Position numbers and translations under genes: made by a program. Below are positions 10,042 through 18,939 of a stretch of 64,000 nt of DNA, piece after piece. Below the pieces are notes generated by a model that saw only the letters and a list, made by a program, of their open reading frames with translations, was not told where the DNA came from and did not search any database. Each line of letters begins with the position of its first letter. Within the stretch, counting starts at the first letter, position 1. Source of the stretch: Pseudomonadota bacterium (GTDB lineage: Bacteria > Pseudomonadota > Gammaproteobacteria > Burkholderiales > Rhodocyclaceae); NCBI GenBank assembly GCA_018241685.1, contig JAFEDJ010000036.1, positions 83,402-147,401 on the forward strand, written 5' to 3'.

Positions 10042-10728
10042 TCATGCGCTCAGGGGGCGGGGGAAACCGGCGGCGAGAAAATTGCGCTGTTGCAGATGTG
10101 TGTGAAGGTATTGATTAGCGCCTCCATTTGCGCGGCGTCGTACTGTCCCACGACCTGGGCGCCATACTGCTCGACCGACCAAGTCAGCACATCGGCGAGC
10201 ATTGTTCCAGGGCACATCGCCCTCCGGCGAATCCTGTTTGACGGCGGCTACGGCACGCCGACTACGTTCGCACAGCCGAGCCATCATTTCCCGGTGCAGT
10301 CGGGCCACGGTTTCATCTTGGGCTTTGGTCGCCTCAACCGCCGCAAGAATCGCGTGGAGCTTGCGAAAAGTCGAGATGATGCCGACCAGCGCCTGTTTCA
10401 CCGTTTGCGGACCCGATTGGCCCCTGGCCTCGAACCAGTCTCCAGCACTCCCGACGATTTCCTGCGTCAGCCGCCCCATCAACTGTGCGACCAATTCGCC
10501 CTTGTCGGCAAAATGGAGATAGAAAGTTGCGCGTGCGATCCCTGCTTCGGACGCGAGTTGCTCGACCGTCAGCGTTGCGAAGCCCTGACCTTGCTCGATC
10601 AGCCGCTCCGTGGCAGCCAGGAGGCGATTTTCGACAGTTGCCTTGAGCTGGCAACCCCGCCTCCTTTTTTGGGCGCTTTTGTTATCGAACTCTGTTCCTT
10701 GCACTAGTTTCCCCTGGATTAGCCCCAA
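10042..10728 (-). CDS. TetR-family transcriptional regulator, frameshifted C-terminus
   Basis: The N-terminal helix-turn-helix is clear (TVEQLASEAGIARATFYLHF, about residues 53-72), preceded by a basic leader. The ligand domain follows normally to about residue 175. After that the reading frame becomes arginine-rich and unlike a TetR tail. The +1 frame over the same bases (ending at 10,050) reads LADVLTWSVEQYGAQVV and then INTFTHICNSAIF, a normal TetR C-terminal helix. A single-base indel near 10,200 is therefore likely. DNA binding could survive while dimerisation or ligand response is altered. The palindrome at 9892-9926 is its presumed operator. Confidence 0.75.
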   Translation of the reverse strand: MGLIQGKLVQGTEFDNKSAQKRRRGCQLKATVENRLLAATERLIEQGQGFATLTVEQLASEAGIARATFYLHFADKGELVAQLMGRLTQEIVGSAGDWFEARGQSGPQTVKQALVGIISTFRKLHAILAAVEATKAQDETVARLHREMMARLCERSRRAVAAVKQDSPEGDVPWNNARRCADLVGRAVWRPGRGTVRRRANGGANQYLHTHLQQRNFLAAGFPRPLSA

Positions 10729-10818
10729 ACCGATCTCTGCCGCGATTTTATATCCTGACTTGGCTGGCTAGCCGGAATAGCGAATGTGCCGTGTGCAACC
10801 GAATGCTGGACAGGCTTG

Positions 10819-11127
10819 CTACAGCCCAGCAACTTGATTGTCGGCTACCCCGTCGATCGCATCGATCACCCGTTGTCGCAACTTATCGTCATCTATCGAA
10901 GCCAATGCCTCTTCGCAATATTTCCAGTTTGGAAGCCCGATTGCCGCCCCAGTCCGAATCGCCGCCGCGAAGCGAATGACCGCAAGGCGTTTGTGGCGAC
11001 GTTGTATGCTGTGCTCCAAGAGCGCGATTGCCGAGGCGCGCCCCTGATCTATTTCCACACCAGTGGCATCGGAAGCAAGGGATTTTCGGATGGTTCGCTT
11101 GAGCTGGCGAATTTGGCTGGAAGTCAT
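10819..11127 (-). CDS. hypothetical protein, 102 aa
   Basis: A 102-residue, mostly helical, basic and soluble frame starting 16 bp after the stop of the TetR gene at 11,143. It would be co-transcribed with that gene. No signal peptide, membrane segment or known motif is visible, and I do not recognise the family. A run of Arg/Lys in the first 15 residues and an acidic C-terminal helix (ASIDDDKLRQRVIDAID) are the main features. It is kept because of the tight spacing and the absence of a competing gene. Confidence 0.45.
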   Translation of the reverse strand: MTSSQIRQLKRTIRKSLASDATGVEIDQGRASAIALLEHSIQRRHKRLAVIRFAAAIRTGAAIGLPNWKYCEEALASIDDDKLRQRVIDAIDGVADNQVAGL

Positions 11128-11142
11128 AGACTGCTCGCGACC

Positions 11143-11796
11143 TCAACGTACCGAGAGGCCGGGAGCTACAGCTCGATTTTCATTTCGCCGCAAAGCCATG
11201 TGATCGGCGATCATCGCCGGAACGTTCTGCTCCAGCCCCGTGCCCTTCCGAAAACCTAGCACCAGGTTAAGCAAGCCGTGCGTGAAAGCCCAGGTATCCC
11301 TGGCAGCCGCCCGCGGCTCAATTCCGGGGCGCAGCTTGTTCATATCGAAAGCCCGTTGGTACAGGCGCTCCATCTTTTCCAGGAGTACCTGGACCGGCTG
11401 CCTGAGTTCGCTCTGTACCACGGCAAATTCGTCAACGTACTCGCAACGGGAATGCATGATCTCGAAAACCTCGCGGACGCCCTCGAAACCGTCGATCGCC
11501 CGAGAAAACTCATTGATCGCGTATTCGATGGCATCCAGTGGGTTTTCATGAGTTCCACCAAAGAAGATCGCATAGATGCGTTCGATCATCGGCGTGAAGA
11601 CCCCTTCACGCATCGCAGAGAAAAGTTCGGCTTTGTCTTTGAAATGCCAATAGATCGCCCCACGGGTAACACCTGCGACCTCGGCAATCTTTTCCAGCGA
11701 AGAGCGGCTGACACCGCACTCGAAGAAAACCGAACGTGCCGCGGCGATGATCGAGCGGCGCGTGGCCTCCGCGTCTTCCTTGGTTTTTCTGGCCAT
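11143..11796 (-). CDS. TetR-family regulator, AcrR/TtgR type
   Basis: A 217-residue protein beginning MARKTKEDAEATRRSI, the exact style of AcrR/TtgR/MtrR efflux-pump repressors. The helix-turn-helix spans about residues 32-52 (IAEVAGVTRGAIYWHFKDK). The C-terminal domain holds the TetR_C_2-like region with REVFEIMHSRCEY. Relatives repress RND multidrug pumps and release DNA on binding aromatic or antibiotic ligands. No pump is adjacent in this window, so the regulated genes are unknown. Confidence 0.85.
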   Translation of the reverse strand: MARKTKEDAEATRRSIIAAARSVFFECGVSRSSLEKIAEVAGVTRGAIYWHFKDKAELFSAMREGVFTPMIERIYAIFFGGTHENPLDAIEYAINEFSRAIDGFEGVREVFEIMHSRCEYVDEFAVVQSELRQPVQVLLEKMERLYQRAFDMNKLRPGIEPRAAARDTWAFTHGLLNLVLGFRKGTGLEQNVPAMIADHMALRRNENRAVAPGLSVR

Positions 11797-11943
11797 GCGC
11801 CTCCCTTGAGTGCTTATCTAGCCTGGATCGATCTCGGCTGGTGTCGTTTTCTCAAATGCTATCGCGACACGATTTTCCCGGCCCTCCGCCTCGATGAAGC
11901 CGCCGGTCATTGGGCAAGCAACAGCCGATTCCGACAAAGCCCC

Positions 11944-11981
11944 AAAAAAAACCGATTCGGGAACTTTCGAACCCGAATCGG
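11944..11981 (-). terminator. intrinsic terminator, probably of the pnt operon
   Basis: On the minus strand the stem CCGATTCGGG pairs perfectly across a 10-nt loop and is followed by eight T residues (written as A's at 11,944-11,951). It lies about 150 bp beyond the pntB stop codon and upstream of the TetR gene, so it separates the two transcription units. Nothing else recognisable lies in the 334-bp gap 11,797-12,130. Confidence 0.75.
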
Positions 11982-12130
11982 CAAACCCACTAGCACGTCC
12001 GCAGAGGAGCCAACATGCCAGAGGAGGAGACACTCGGAAAATCCATCTCGGGCGCCGGATACGCCAGACTGTTAAATAGCGACAACAGCCGTACAAACAA
12101 CTTGCTTCAACCAAGGCTTTGGGATTCGGG

Positions 12131-13504
12131 TCATCCCATCGCCTTCAATTGCTGGATGATCTCCCCGGCCATCGGCTGGGCGTCGCCGTAAAGCATGCGG
12201 CAATTGTCGGTATAGAACAGCGCGTTCTCCACCCCGGAATACCCCGTCCCCTTGCCGCGTTTGATGACGATGACGTTCTGCGCCTTGTCGGCATCGAGGA
12301 TCGGCATGCCGTAGATCGGGCTGGCCTTATCGGTGCGGGCCGACGGGTTGACCACGTCGTTGGCGCCGATGATCAGCGCAATATCGGCTTGGCCGAACTC
12401 GCCGTTGATCTCCTCGAGGTCGAAGATCTTGTCGTAGGGCACGCCGGCTTCAGCCAGTAGCACGTTCATGTGGCCCGGCATGCGGCCGGCCACCGGGTGG
12501 ATGGCGAACTTGACCTCGACCCCTGCCTCTTCGAGCAGCGCCGTCATTTCCCAGACCTTGTGCTGGGCGTGGGCCACCGCCATGCCGTAGCCGGGCACGA
12601 TGATGACCTTGCCTGCGTAGCGCATCATCGCCGCCGCGTCGATGGCGCCGACTTCCTTCATCGTGCCGGTGATCGCCTCGCCGCCACCGCTGGCCACCAT
12701 AGGCGTGAACAGGATGTTGGAGAGCGGCCGGTTCATCGCCTTGGCCATCAGCTGGGTGAGCAGCGTGCCGGCCGCGCCGACGACAATGCCGGCGATGATC
12801 AGTGCTGGGTTGCCGAGCACGTAGCCTTCGAAGCCGACGGCCAGGCCGGTGAAGGCGTTGAACAGCGAGATGACGACCGGCATGTCGGCGCCGCCGATAG
12901 GCAGCGTGACGATCAGGCCGAGGACCAGCGCCACGGTGAAGAAGCCGTAGATCAGCTCCGGCTTCGCCGGGGCCAGGATGACCATGGCCGCGCCGAGGCC
13001 GACGGCGACCAAGGCGAGCGCGACATTGACCCCGTTCTGTGCCGGCAGCCGGTGGGCTTTCTTCTGCACGCCCTGCAGCTTAGCCCAGGCGACGCAGGAG
13101 CCGGTGAAGGACACCGCACCAATCAGGGCGCCGACTACGGCGAGGATCGTGGTGACGACGCTGTGGGCGTCGCCCTTAGCGAACTCGATGGCGGCGATGG
13201 CGGCCGCGGCTCCGCCGCCCATGCCGTTGTAGATGGCGACCATCTGCGGCATGTCGGTCATTTTGACCCGCTGGCCGGAGATCCAAGCGCCGGCGGCGCC
13301 GACGACCAGGGCCAGCAGCATCAGGCCTAGATTGTGCAGCCCGGGGACCAGGAAGGTACCGGCGATGGCGATCAGCATGCCGTAGCCGGCGATCACGATG
13401 CCCCGGCGGGCGCTGGCTGGCGAGCCCATGCCCTTGAGGCCGAAGATGAAGAGCAAGGCGCCGACAAACCAGGCGCCCTGAACGTAAAGGGGCAAAGTCA
13501 TCAT
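12131..13504 (-). CDS. pntB: NAD(P) transhydrogenase subunit beta
   Basis: A 457-residue membrane protein. About eight or nine transmembrane helices fill the first 260 residues, with the conserved ADMPVVISLFNAFTG segment. The C-terminal domain III binds NADP(H), shown by VPGYGMAVAHAQH and IIGANDVVNPSAR. With PntA subunits it couples proton entry to hydride transfer from NADH to NADP+, supplying NADPH for biosynthesis and for monooxygenases. The start overlaps the pntAb stop by 4 bp (ATGA). It is the last gene of the operon. Confidence 0.95.
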   Translation of the reverse strand: MMTLPLYVQGAWFVGALLFIFGLKGMGSPASARRGIVIAGYGMLIAIAGTFLVPGLHNLGLMLLALVVGAAGAWISGQRVKMTDMPQMVAIYNGMGGGAAAAIAAIEFAKGDAHSVVTTILAVVGALIGAVSFTGSCVAWAKLQGVQKKAHRLPAQNGVNVALALVAVGLGAAMVILAPAKPELIYGFFTVALVLGLIVTLPIGGADMPVVISLFNAFTGLAVGFEGYVLGNPALIIAGIVVGAAGTLLTQLMAKAMNRPLSNILFTPMVASGGGEAITGTMKEVGAIDAAAMMRYAGKVIIVPGYGMAVAHAQHKVWEMTALLEEAGVEVKFAIHPVAGRMPGHMNVLLAEAGVPYDKIFDLEEINGEFGQADIALIIGANDVVNPSARTDKASPIYGMPILDADKAQNVIVIKRGKGTGYSGVENALFYTDNCRMLYGDAQPMAGEIIQQLKAMG

Positions 13505-13785
13505 GCGCCCTCCTTCTTCTTGAACATGGCGAGCATGCGTTCGGTAACGACATAGCCGCCGGCCGCGTTGGCTGCACCCAGCGCCACGGCGAAGAAGCCG
13601 ATGGCCTGTTCGACGACGGTCTCGGCCGAGCCGAGGGCGATCATTGCGCCGACCACGACGACGCCGTGCACGAAGTTGGAGCCTGACATCAGCGGCGTGT
13701 GCAGGATGACCGGCACCTTGGCGATGATCTCGTAGCCGGTGAAGGCGGCGAGCACGAAAATGTATAAAGCTAGCAAACCGTCCAT
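13501..13785 (-). CDS. pntAB: NAD(P) transhydrogenase subunit alpha part 2 (membrane domain)
   Basis: A 94-residue protein with three transmembrane helices (about residues 2-20, 38-56 and 62-82), which is the short alpha-2 subunit of three-subunit transhydrogenases. I chose the start MDGLLALYIF at 13,785, because the upstream in-frame region is arginine-rich and unlike the family. The ATG shares one base with the stop of the preceding small frame (TGATG), and the stop overlaps pntB, so translation of the operon is tightly coupled. Confidence 0.92.
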   Translation of the reverse strand: MDGLLALYIFVLAAFTGYEIIAKVPVILHTPLMSGSNFVHGVVVVGAMIALGSAETVVEQAIGFFAVALGAANAAGGYVVTERMLAMFKKKEGA

Positions 13786-13937
13786 CAGGTCGCCCTCCCG
13801 AGCAGTAAGCAGGGGCCGTGGTCGGCTTCGCCGAGCGGGGATGCGCACGCCCGCGCGTGGGGGGCTGCCGTATGGGCCGGTGGCAGAAGCTCCGGCGTGG
13901 CGAAATTGACCGTCACGATTGATTTTTCCTTGTTCAT
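13785..13937 (-). CDS. small coupled open frame in pnt operon, 50 aa, unknown
   Basis: An ATG at 13,937 overlaps the pntAa stop (ATGA), and the TGA at 13,785-13,787 overlaps the pntAb start (TGATG). The 50-residue product starts MNKEKSIVTVNFATPELLPP and then becomes rich in Ala, Pro, His and Cys. It has no membrane segment. Two-sided translational coupling is strong circumstantial evidence that ribosomes translate it, either as a peptide or to carry ribosomes to pntAb. I do not recognise a family. A decayed linker from an ancestral fused gene is the alternative. Confidence 0.5.
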   Translation of the reverse strand: MNKEKSIVTVNFATPELLPPAHTAAPHARACASPLGEADHGPCLLLGRAT

Positions 13938-15061
13938 ACGGCCCCCAAAACTTGTTTAACGGTGGTGTGCACCGTGATGCCGTCGCGGCACAACACGGTG
14001 CCGGCCAGCACTTCGTCGCTCCAGTCGAACTGGAGCCGGCCGTCCTTGATCCACGGCGACAGGAAGTTGTAGAGGTTCTTGGCGTACAGCTCGGAGGCGT
14101 GGGTCGGCATGCGCGACGGTAGGTTCAGCGGACCGTGTATATTCACGTCGTTGGCGACGACGTGTTCGCCGGGCTGGGTCAGCGCGCAGTTGCCGCCCGA
14201 TTCGGCGGCCATGTCGACGATGAGGGCGCCGTATTTCATGCGGGCCACCATGTCGGCGGTGATGATGACCGGCGCCTTCTTGCCGGGGATGGCCGCCGTC
14301 GCGATGACCACGTCGGCTGCGGCGACGGCCTTGGCCAGTTTCTCGGCCTGCTGCGCCTTTTCGTCGGCGGTCAGTTCGCGGGCGTAGCCCCCTGCCCCGT
14401 CCGCCGAGACGCCAGTATCGACGAACTTGGCGCCGAGCGATTCGATCTGCTCTTTGGCGGCGGCACGCACGTCGTAGGCTTCGACCATGGCGCCCAGGCG
14501 CTTGCAGGTGGCGATCGCCTGCAGGCCGGCGACGCCGGCGCCGATGACCAGCACGCGGGCAGGACGGACGGTGCCGGCGGCCGTGGTCAGCATCGGGAAG
14601 AACTTGGTGCAGCGGGCGGCGGCGATGAGGCCGCACTGGTAGCCCGAGCAGGCGCCCTGGCTGGACAGCGCGTCCATGCTCTGGGCGCGCGAGATGCGCG
14701 GCAGCAGTTCCAGCGCGAAGGCGGTGATCTGCTTGGCGTTCAGCGCAGCCAACCGTTCCTTCGATTCGAAGGGCTTCAACAGGGCGATCAGCACCGCACC
14801 GTCCGGCATCGCCGCGATTTCTTCGGGCAACGGCGGCGTGACGCGCAGGATCAGGTCGGCGCCAGTGTAGGTAGCCTGTATACCGCCTGCCACCCTGACC
14901 CCGGCATAGTCGCTGTCGAGGAAATGGCTATCGACGCCAACATTTCTTTCGATACCGATCGCCGCGCCCAAGGCGGCGAACTTCTTTGCCGTTTCCGGTA
15001 TCAGTGCAACACGACGTTCCCCGAGGAGGCGCTCACGCGCCACCGCTATTTGTAGGGGCAT
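13934..15061 (-). CDS. pntAA: NAD(P) transhydrogenase subunit alpha part 1
   Basis: A 375-residue soluble subunit of the alanine dehydrogenase/PNT family. The N-terminal region shows ERLLGERRVALIPETAKK and the central Rossmann fold shows RVLVIGAGVAGLQAIATCKRLG (about residues 168-188). The NAD(H)-binding domain I signature continues with VIATAAIPGKKAP and GALIVDMAAESGGNC. It oxidises NADH in the cytoplasm and feeds hydride to PntB domain III. It is first in the operon, with promoter sequence at 15,062-15,256. Confidence 0.95.
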   Translation of the reverse strand: MPLQIAVARERLLGERRVALIPETAKKFAALGAAIGIERNVGVDSHFLDSDYAGVRVAGGIQATYTGADLILRVTPPLPEEIAAMPDGAVLIALLKPFESKERLAALNAKQITAFALELLPRISRAQSMDALSSQGACSGYQCGLIAAARCTKFFPMLTTAAGTVRPARVLVIGAGVAGLQAIATCKRLGAMVEAYDVRAAAKEQIESLGAKFVDTGVSADGAGGYARELTADEKAQQAEKLAKAVAAADVVIATAAIPGKKAPVIITADMVARMKYGALIVDMAAESGGNCALTQPGEHVVANDVNIHGPLNLPSRMPTHASELYAKNLYNFLSPWIKDGRLQFDWSDEVLAGTVLCRDGITVHTTVKQVLGAV

Positions 15062-15174
15062 GCTGTTTCTCCTATGACTTACAGAAAAGCTGAAATTGAT
15101 GGTTCAACCGGGATCCCCCACTCACGGCGTACACGTGACAGCAATTTGGAAATCAGTCAAATTAGTATGCAACA

Positions 15175-15188
15175 ATACAATATTGTAT
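15175..15188. promoter_or_regulatory. perfect 14-bp palindrome upstream of pnt operon
   Basis: ATACAATATTGTAT is a perfect palindrome about 115 bp upstream of the pntAa start, in an AT-rich island within GC-rich DNA. It could be an operator for the pnt promoter, or the edge of the IS remnant that follows. No regulator can be named. Confidence 0.3.
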
Positions 15189-15256
15189 CGTAACTAATCG
15201 CGCGATCCAAGCGCTCGCTGGCTAAGAAGCTCTACACAATGAGTCCTCCGCGTATT

Positions 15257-15370
15257 TCAGCTTTCGCATGCGATCTTGATAAAGGCTTCGTGAATGAGCG
15301 CCAATCGCTCGAATCGAACGCGCAGGCGTCGGTAATTGTGGAGCCAGCCGCTGGTCCGCTCGACCACCTA
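15257..15370 (-). pseudogene. IS5-family (IS427-like) transposase, C-terminal remnant
   Basis: Thirty-seven codons on the minus strand read VVERTSGWLHNYRRLRVRFE and on to the stop after IACES. This is the conserved end of many IS5-family transposases, including the catalytic Glu in VVERT. The fragment is cut at a TA dinucleotide by the IS5-group element at 15,371. The rest of the older element is not present on the other side, so material has been lost. Confidence 0.75.
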
Positions 15371-16567
15371 GGGAAACGCTGAAGTATTCCCTCCCAAGGC
15401 GTTCTGGCTGCACGAAGGCGATAATCCCGCAGTTCCTTCTTTCATGAGACCTTGATCGATGCAATCGAGCTTTTCGGACCTGGAGTACGCCGCGAAGAAG
15501 AAGCTGACGCGGCGTGACCGCTTTCTTGCCGGGATCGACGCCGTAACCCCTTGGGCGACGTTGGAGGCCGAGATTGAGCCGTTCTACCCCAACGGCGAAG
15601 GCCGGGGGCGCCCACCGATTGGCGTGTCGCGGATGCTGCGGATGTACGTGGCCCAGCAGTGCTTCGGTCTGTCGGATGAAGGGATGGAGGATGCGCTCTA
15701 CGACAGCCAGGCGATTCGGGGCTTCGTGGGGATTGATCTGTCGCGGGAGTCGGCGCCGGACGCGACCACCTTGCTGAAGTTCAGGCGCTTGCTTGAAACC
15801 CACGGGCTCACGCGCAAAATCTTTGAGGCCATCAACACTCACTTGGCCGAACAAGGCCTGATCCTGCGTGAGGGGACGATCGTCGATGCCACGCTGATCG
15901 AGGCTCCGCCCTCGACAAAGAACAAGGCCAAGGTGCGCGATCCGCAGATGCACCAAGCGAAGAAGGGCAAGACCTGGCACTTCGGCATGAAGGCTCATAT
16001 TGGCGTCGATGCCCACTCGGGACTGGTGCATACCGTGTCACGACCGCGGCCAACGCGAGCGACGTGAGCCAGGCCTACGCCCTGCTGCACGGACAGGAGC
16101 GCACCGTGTTCGGTGACGCGGGTTACCAAGGCCTCGAGAAACGCCCCGAGAACCAGGGCAAAGCCGTTGAATGGCTGGTGGCGATGAAGCGCAGTGTGCG
16201 CAAGGCGCTGCCTGCGGATGACTTGGGCCAACTGCAGGACCGGTTCGAGAAGCTCAAAGCGAGCATCCGGGCGAAGGTCGAGCATCCCTTTCATGTGGTT
16301 AAGAATCTGTTCCGCCACCGCAAGACCCGCTATCGCGGGCTGGCCAAGAACGAGGCGCAACTGTTCGCGCTATTTGGCTTCGCCAATTTGCTGCTCGCCC
16401 AAAGGCGCATGCCGGCGATGCATGCCCGAGGTGTGTCCTGAGCAGTGAAATCGGATGCATGCGCCCCGAAAGTCGGCCTTTTGATGCCTGGAGGCCGGCA
16501 CTTTTGGATGGAGTCGGCCGAACACTCGCTCGGGAGACCCTGAGCAGGGATTTGTTCAGCGTTTCCC
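15371..16567. mobile_element. IS5-family (IS5 group) insertion sequence, 1197 bp
   Basis: Terminal inverted repeats GGGAAACGCTGAA (15,371-15,383) and its complement (16,555-16,567) bound the element. The flanks read CTA on the left and TAA on the right, consistent with the YTAR target and short duplication of IS5-type elements. Size and transposase fit the IS5 group. It separates an older IS remnant on the left from a truncated MocR aminotransferase on the right. Confidence 0.9.
15459..16441 (+). pseudogene. IS5-group transposase, frameshifted
   Basis: The first 190 residues match IS5-group transposases from start to the central domain, with DLSRESAPDATTLLKFR, TIVDATLIEAP and KGKTWHFGMKAHIGVDA (two catalytic Asp). 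After SGLVHTV the frame goes wrong. The proper continuation (TTAANASDVSQAYALLHG, then GDAGYQG and RVEHPF-like KVEHPFHVVK) lies in another frame from about 16,045. One base is missing in the GTGTCACGACC stretch. Unless frameshifting occurs, the element cannot move by itself. Confidence 0.88.
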
Positions 16568-16572
16568 TAACG

Positions 16573-17657
16573 ATGAATATTCCGCCTCAGCCAGCCGATG
16601 GCTTGCTGGCCGAGCGGGTGAAGGCCGGGATAGATGAAATACTGGGGCGACAGCAGATCGAAGCGCTGTCCATTTACCAGGACGGATCATCGAACCGGTC
16701 TGCAATCCAGGCAGCACAGGCTTGGCTCAGACCTGCGCTTGGCGACCTGGACAGCCAGAACCTGATCGTGTGCGCGGGGGCACAGGCAGCGATCTTCGGC
16801 ATCCTCTCAACCACCCTCCGCCGTGGTGACACGGTGCTGTGTGAGCCGCTGACCTATCCCGGGTTTCTTCTTGCCTCTCGGCAACTTGGCCTTCAGGTGG
16901 TCACCGTTGACTGTGACGAGGACGGAGTGCTTCCGGACGCACTCGAACAAGCACAGCGCGAAGTTGCTCTACCTAAATCCCACGCTGAACAACCCCACTG
17001 CACGGACGATGCCCGAAAGCCGGCGCCAAGAAATCGCCACCACGCTACGTCGATTGCAGTTGACGCTGATCGAGGACGATCCATACAGGTATTTACTCAA
17101 TGACGCGCCTTCGCCGATCGTCAACTTGACCGGCGGTGTACGGACTTAATACTTGGCGTCACTATCAAAATGCATCTGGCCAAGCCTGCGCACAGCCTTC
17201 GTCCCCCCACCTCGAGGCGAGAGTGGCTCTACCATGCGAGAAGGATTGGGCGCATCCAGCATGGGATGCTCAGCTCTACTTTTAGCGCTGGCCGAACAGT
17301 GGATACGTAGCGGAACAGCAAAACAACTCGTGCAAGAAGTCCAGCGCGAAGCCCGAGCGCGCCAGAATCTGGCGCGGTCCCTGCTGCCTCCGGAAGCCTA
17401 CGCCCATCCAACAGGCATCCACAATCTGGCTACCGCTGCCCGCGCGCTGGAACCAACATCTCTTCTCCCATGCGCTGGAGGAATCCGGAGTGACCGTCGC
17501 CTGTGCTGAATCCTTCAGCCTGTCCACAGAGACACGCGATGCAGTGCGGATTTCCATCGGAGGTGCAGCTACCCAGGCCATATTGGCGCAAGCTCTACAG
17601 AAGCTTGTAGCTTTGCTCAAGGAAGACCGTAGGCGCGGCGCCCGTACCATCGTCTAA
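16573..17657 (+). pseudogene. MocR/GntR-type aminotransferase domain, decayed
   Basis: The sequence encodes the aminotransferase class I half of a MocR-like regulator in broken pieces, in this order: MNIPPQPADGLLAERV; IVCAGAQAAIFGILS; CEPLTYPGFLLAS; LNPTLNNPTARTM; LIEDDPYRYL; YLASLSKCIWPSLR with the PLP lysine; and a C-terminal EESGVTVACAESFSL. At least three lesions are visible: a frame change near 16,960, a TAA at 17,147-17,149 where Tyr is expected before YLASLSK, and another frame change near 17,440. The N-terminal winged helix is missing, cut off by the IS5 element. Confidence 0.82.
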
Positions 17658-17734
17658 AGAGGGTTCAGACTGTCGGATCCACGTAAACGGAACAGATACC
17701 CCAACGCCATATCGGTGGGTCGTGCAACCTCCAC

Positions 17735-18225
17735 CGTATGTAGACGTCGAATGGACGTCCTCGCGACTGGGCTTCAAGGGTGAGAAGGAGCTCGGCGACG
17801 AGGTCAAGGCGGTGTATTTGATGGAAGCGGGCAGACCAGCAACGGCAGCCAGATCTTCTCGCGACAGATCTATGCAGGCCTCTCGACTCGTTTCGGCACC
17901 GTCACTGCCGGGCGCCAGTACGCCGGCTCCTACGTGTCTTCTGCGTTGTCAGCAGCGATGGGGGCCGGTTTCTTCGGCTCCTCGGTGGTGGGTTTCCTGC
18001 CTGTGATCGGCGGCATGCCGACGCGCCTCAACAACTCGCTGGTGAACGCGTCCCCCAAGGTCGCCGGCCTCTACGGCCAGCTGACGCTGAGCAGAGGCAG
18101 CGAGAACAACGTGAACATGGTCACCCCGACCGCTGCCGACGCAACGACCGTCACCACCGACAAGGCAGGCCGTGGCGGCGATCTGGCGCTCTACTACAGA
18201 GGCGATCCGCTCAACGCCACGGTGA
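17735..18225 (+). pseudogene. outer-membrane porin fragment (Gram-negative porin family)
   Basis: Two overlapping frames give an internal piece of a betaproteobacterial trimeric porin. The first holds SRLGFKGEKELGDEVKAVY. A frame change near 17,830 leads to QIFSRQIYAGLSTRFGTVTAGRQ, YVSSALSAAMGAGFFG and AGLYGQLTLSRGS. The signal peptide, first strands and the last two-thirds of the barrel are missing. It ends at a junction near 18,225 with another gene relic on the opposite strand. Confidence 0.75.
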
Positions 18226-18340
18226 CGGCGTGCGCGGAATCGAACGTCAGCAGGAGCCGTACCATCAAGGTGTCGACAAACCGGTCGATCTGACTGCGGT
18301 ATAGCTGTCAATAATGTTCCGGTTCCCAGTGGGTTAGCAT
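18222..18340 (-). pseudogene. relic of the 5' end of the gene found intact at 61,928-62,626
   Basis: Reading the minus strand from ATG 18,340 gives MLTHWEPEHY, then an in-frame TGA, then QLYRSQIDRFVDTLMVRLLL and TFDSAHA. The intact protein at the other end of the window begins MLTHWELEHYRQLYRNQIDR and continues VETLTVRLLPTFDSVHA. The match covers about 37 codons at high identity and then stops. It shows that this hypothetical gene family has been duplicated or moved with the local rearrangements. Confidence 0.85.
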
Positions 18341-18473
18341 CGCCAAGAGGTACTCTCTATACCGTTCTGGAACGGGCATACATAAGCACTCTTGACTGAC
18401 CGGCCGACCATATCTCGGCTTCGGCTCCTGGAGCTATTTGCCGAGCAGTGAATTTGTCATACCCTTGCCCCTG

Positions 18474-18901
18474 ATGAATCGCCTCGATCAATACCTTGAA
18501 GCCGCCCAGCGGGAAAACACTCGCCGGAGCTACGAGTCGGCCTTGCGACACTTCGAGGTCGAATGGGGAGGTTTTTTACCGGCCACCACCGACTCGGTCT
18601 CCCGTTATCTGGCCGACTACGGCGGCAAGCTTGCGTCCAGCACGCTGCGCCATCGATTAGCGGCGCTGTCCCGGTGGCATGCCGATCACGGTTTCGTTGA
18701 TCCGACCAAAGCCCCCTTGATCCGCCAGGTTCTCAAGGGAATCCGTGCGCTCCATCCCAGTCAAGAGAAGCAGGCCAAACCCCTAGAGCTTGACCATTTG
18801 CAGTGTATTGTCGATTCGCTGGACCGAGGGATCGCCCTTGCGCAGGCATCGGGCGATCGACGGGCGCTCCTCCGACATACCCGCGATCGAGCGCTGGTCC
18901 T
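18474..18901 (+). pseudogene. tyrosine recombinase/integrase N-terminal fragment
   Basis: About 142 codons encode the SAM-like core-binding domain of a phage-type integrase, with ENTRRSYESALRHFEVEWGG, TLRHRLAALSRWHADHG and APLIRQVLKGIRALH, and then the start of the catalytic domain (HTRDRALVLG). The frame is cut exactly where the 38-bp end of the Tn3-family transposon begins. The catalytic Arg, His and Tyr are missing, and no matching C-terminal half lies beyond the far transposon end. Confidence 0.85.
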
Positions 18902-18939
18902 GGGGTCGTCTCAGAAAACGGAAAATAAAGCACGCTAAG
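18902..18939. repeat. Tn3-family left terminal inverted repeat (38 bp)
   Basis: Begins GGGGTCGTCTCAGAAAACGG and ends GCACGCTAAG, the standard end of this Tn3 subgroup. It overlaps the last codons of tnpA (stop at 18,935) and truncates the integrase gene. Confidence 0.95.

Noticed and set aside
15222..16031. 269-codon minus-strand open frame
   Set aside because: Mostly antisense of the IS5 transposase. Only the part 15257-15370, in another frame, is a real transposase remnant.
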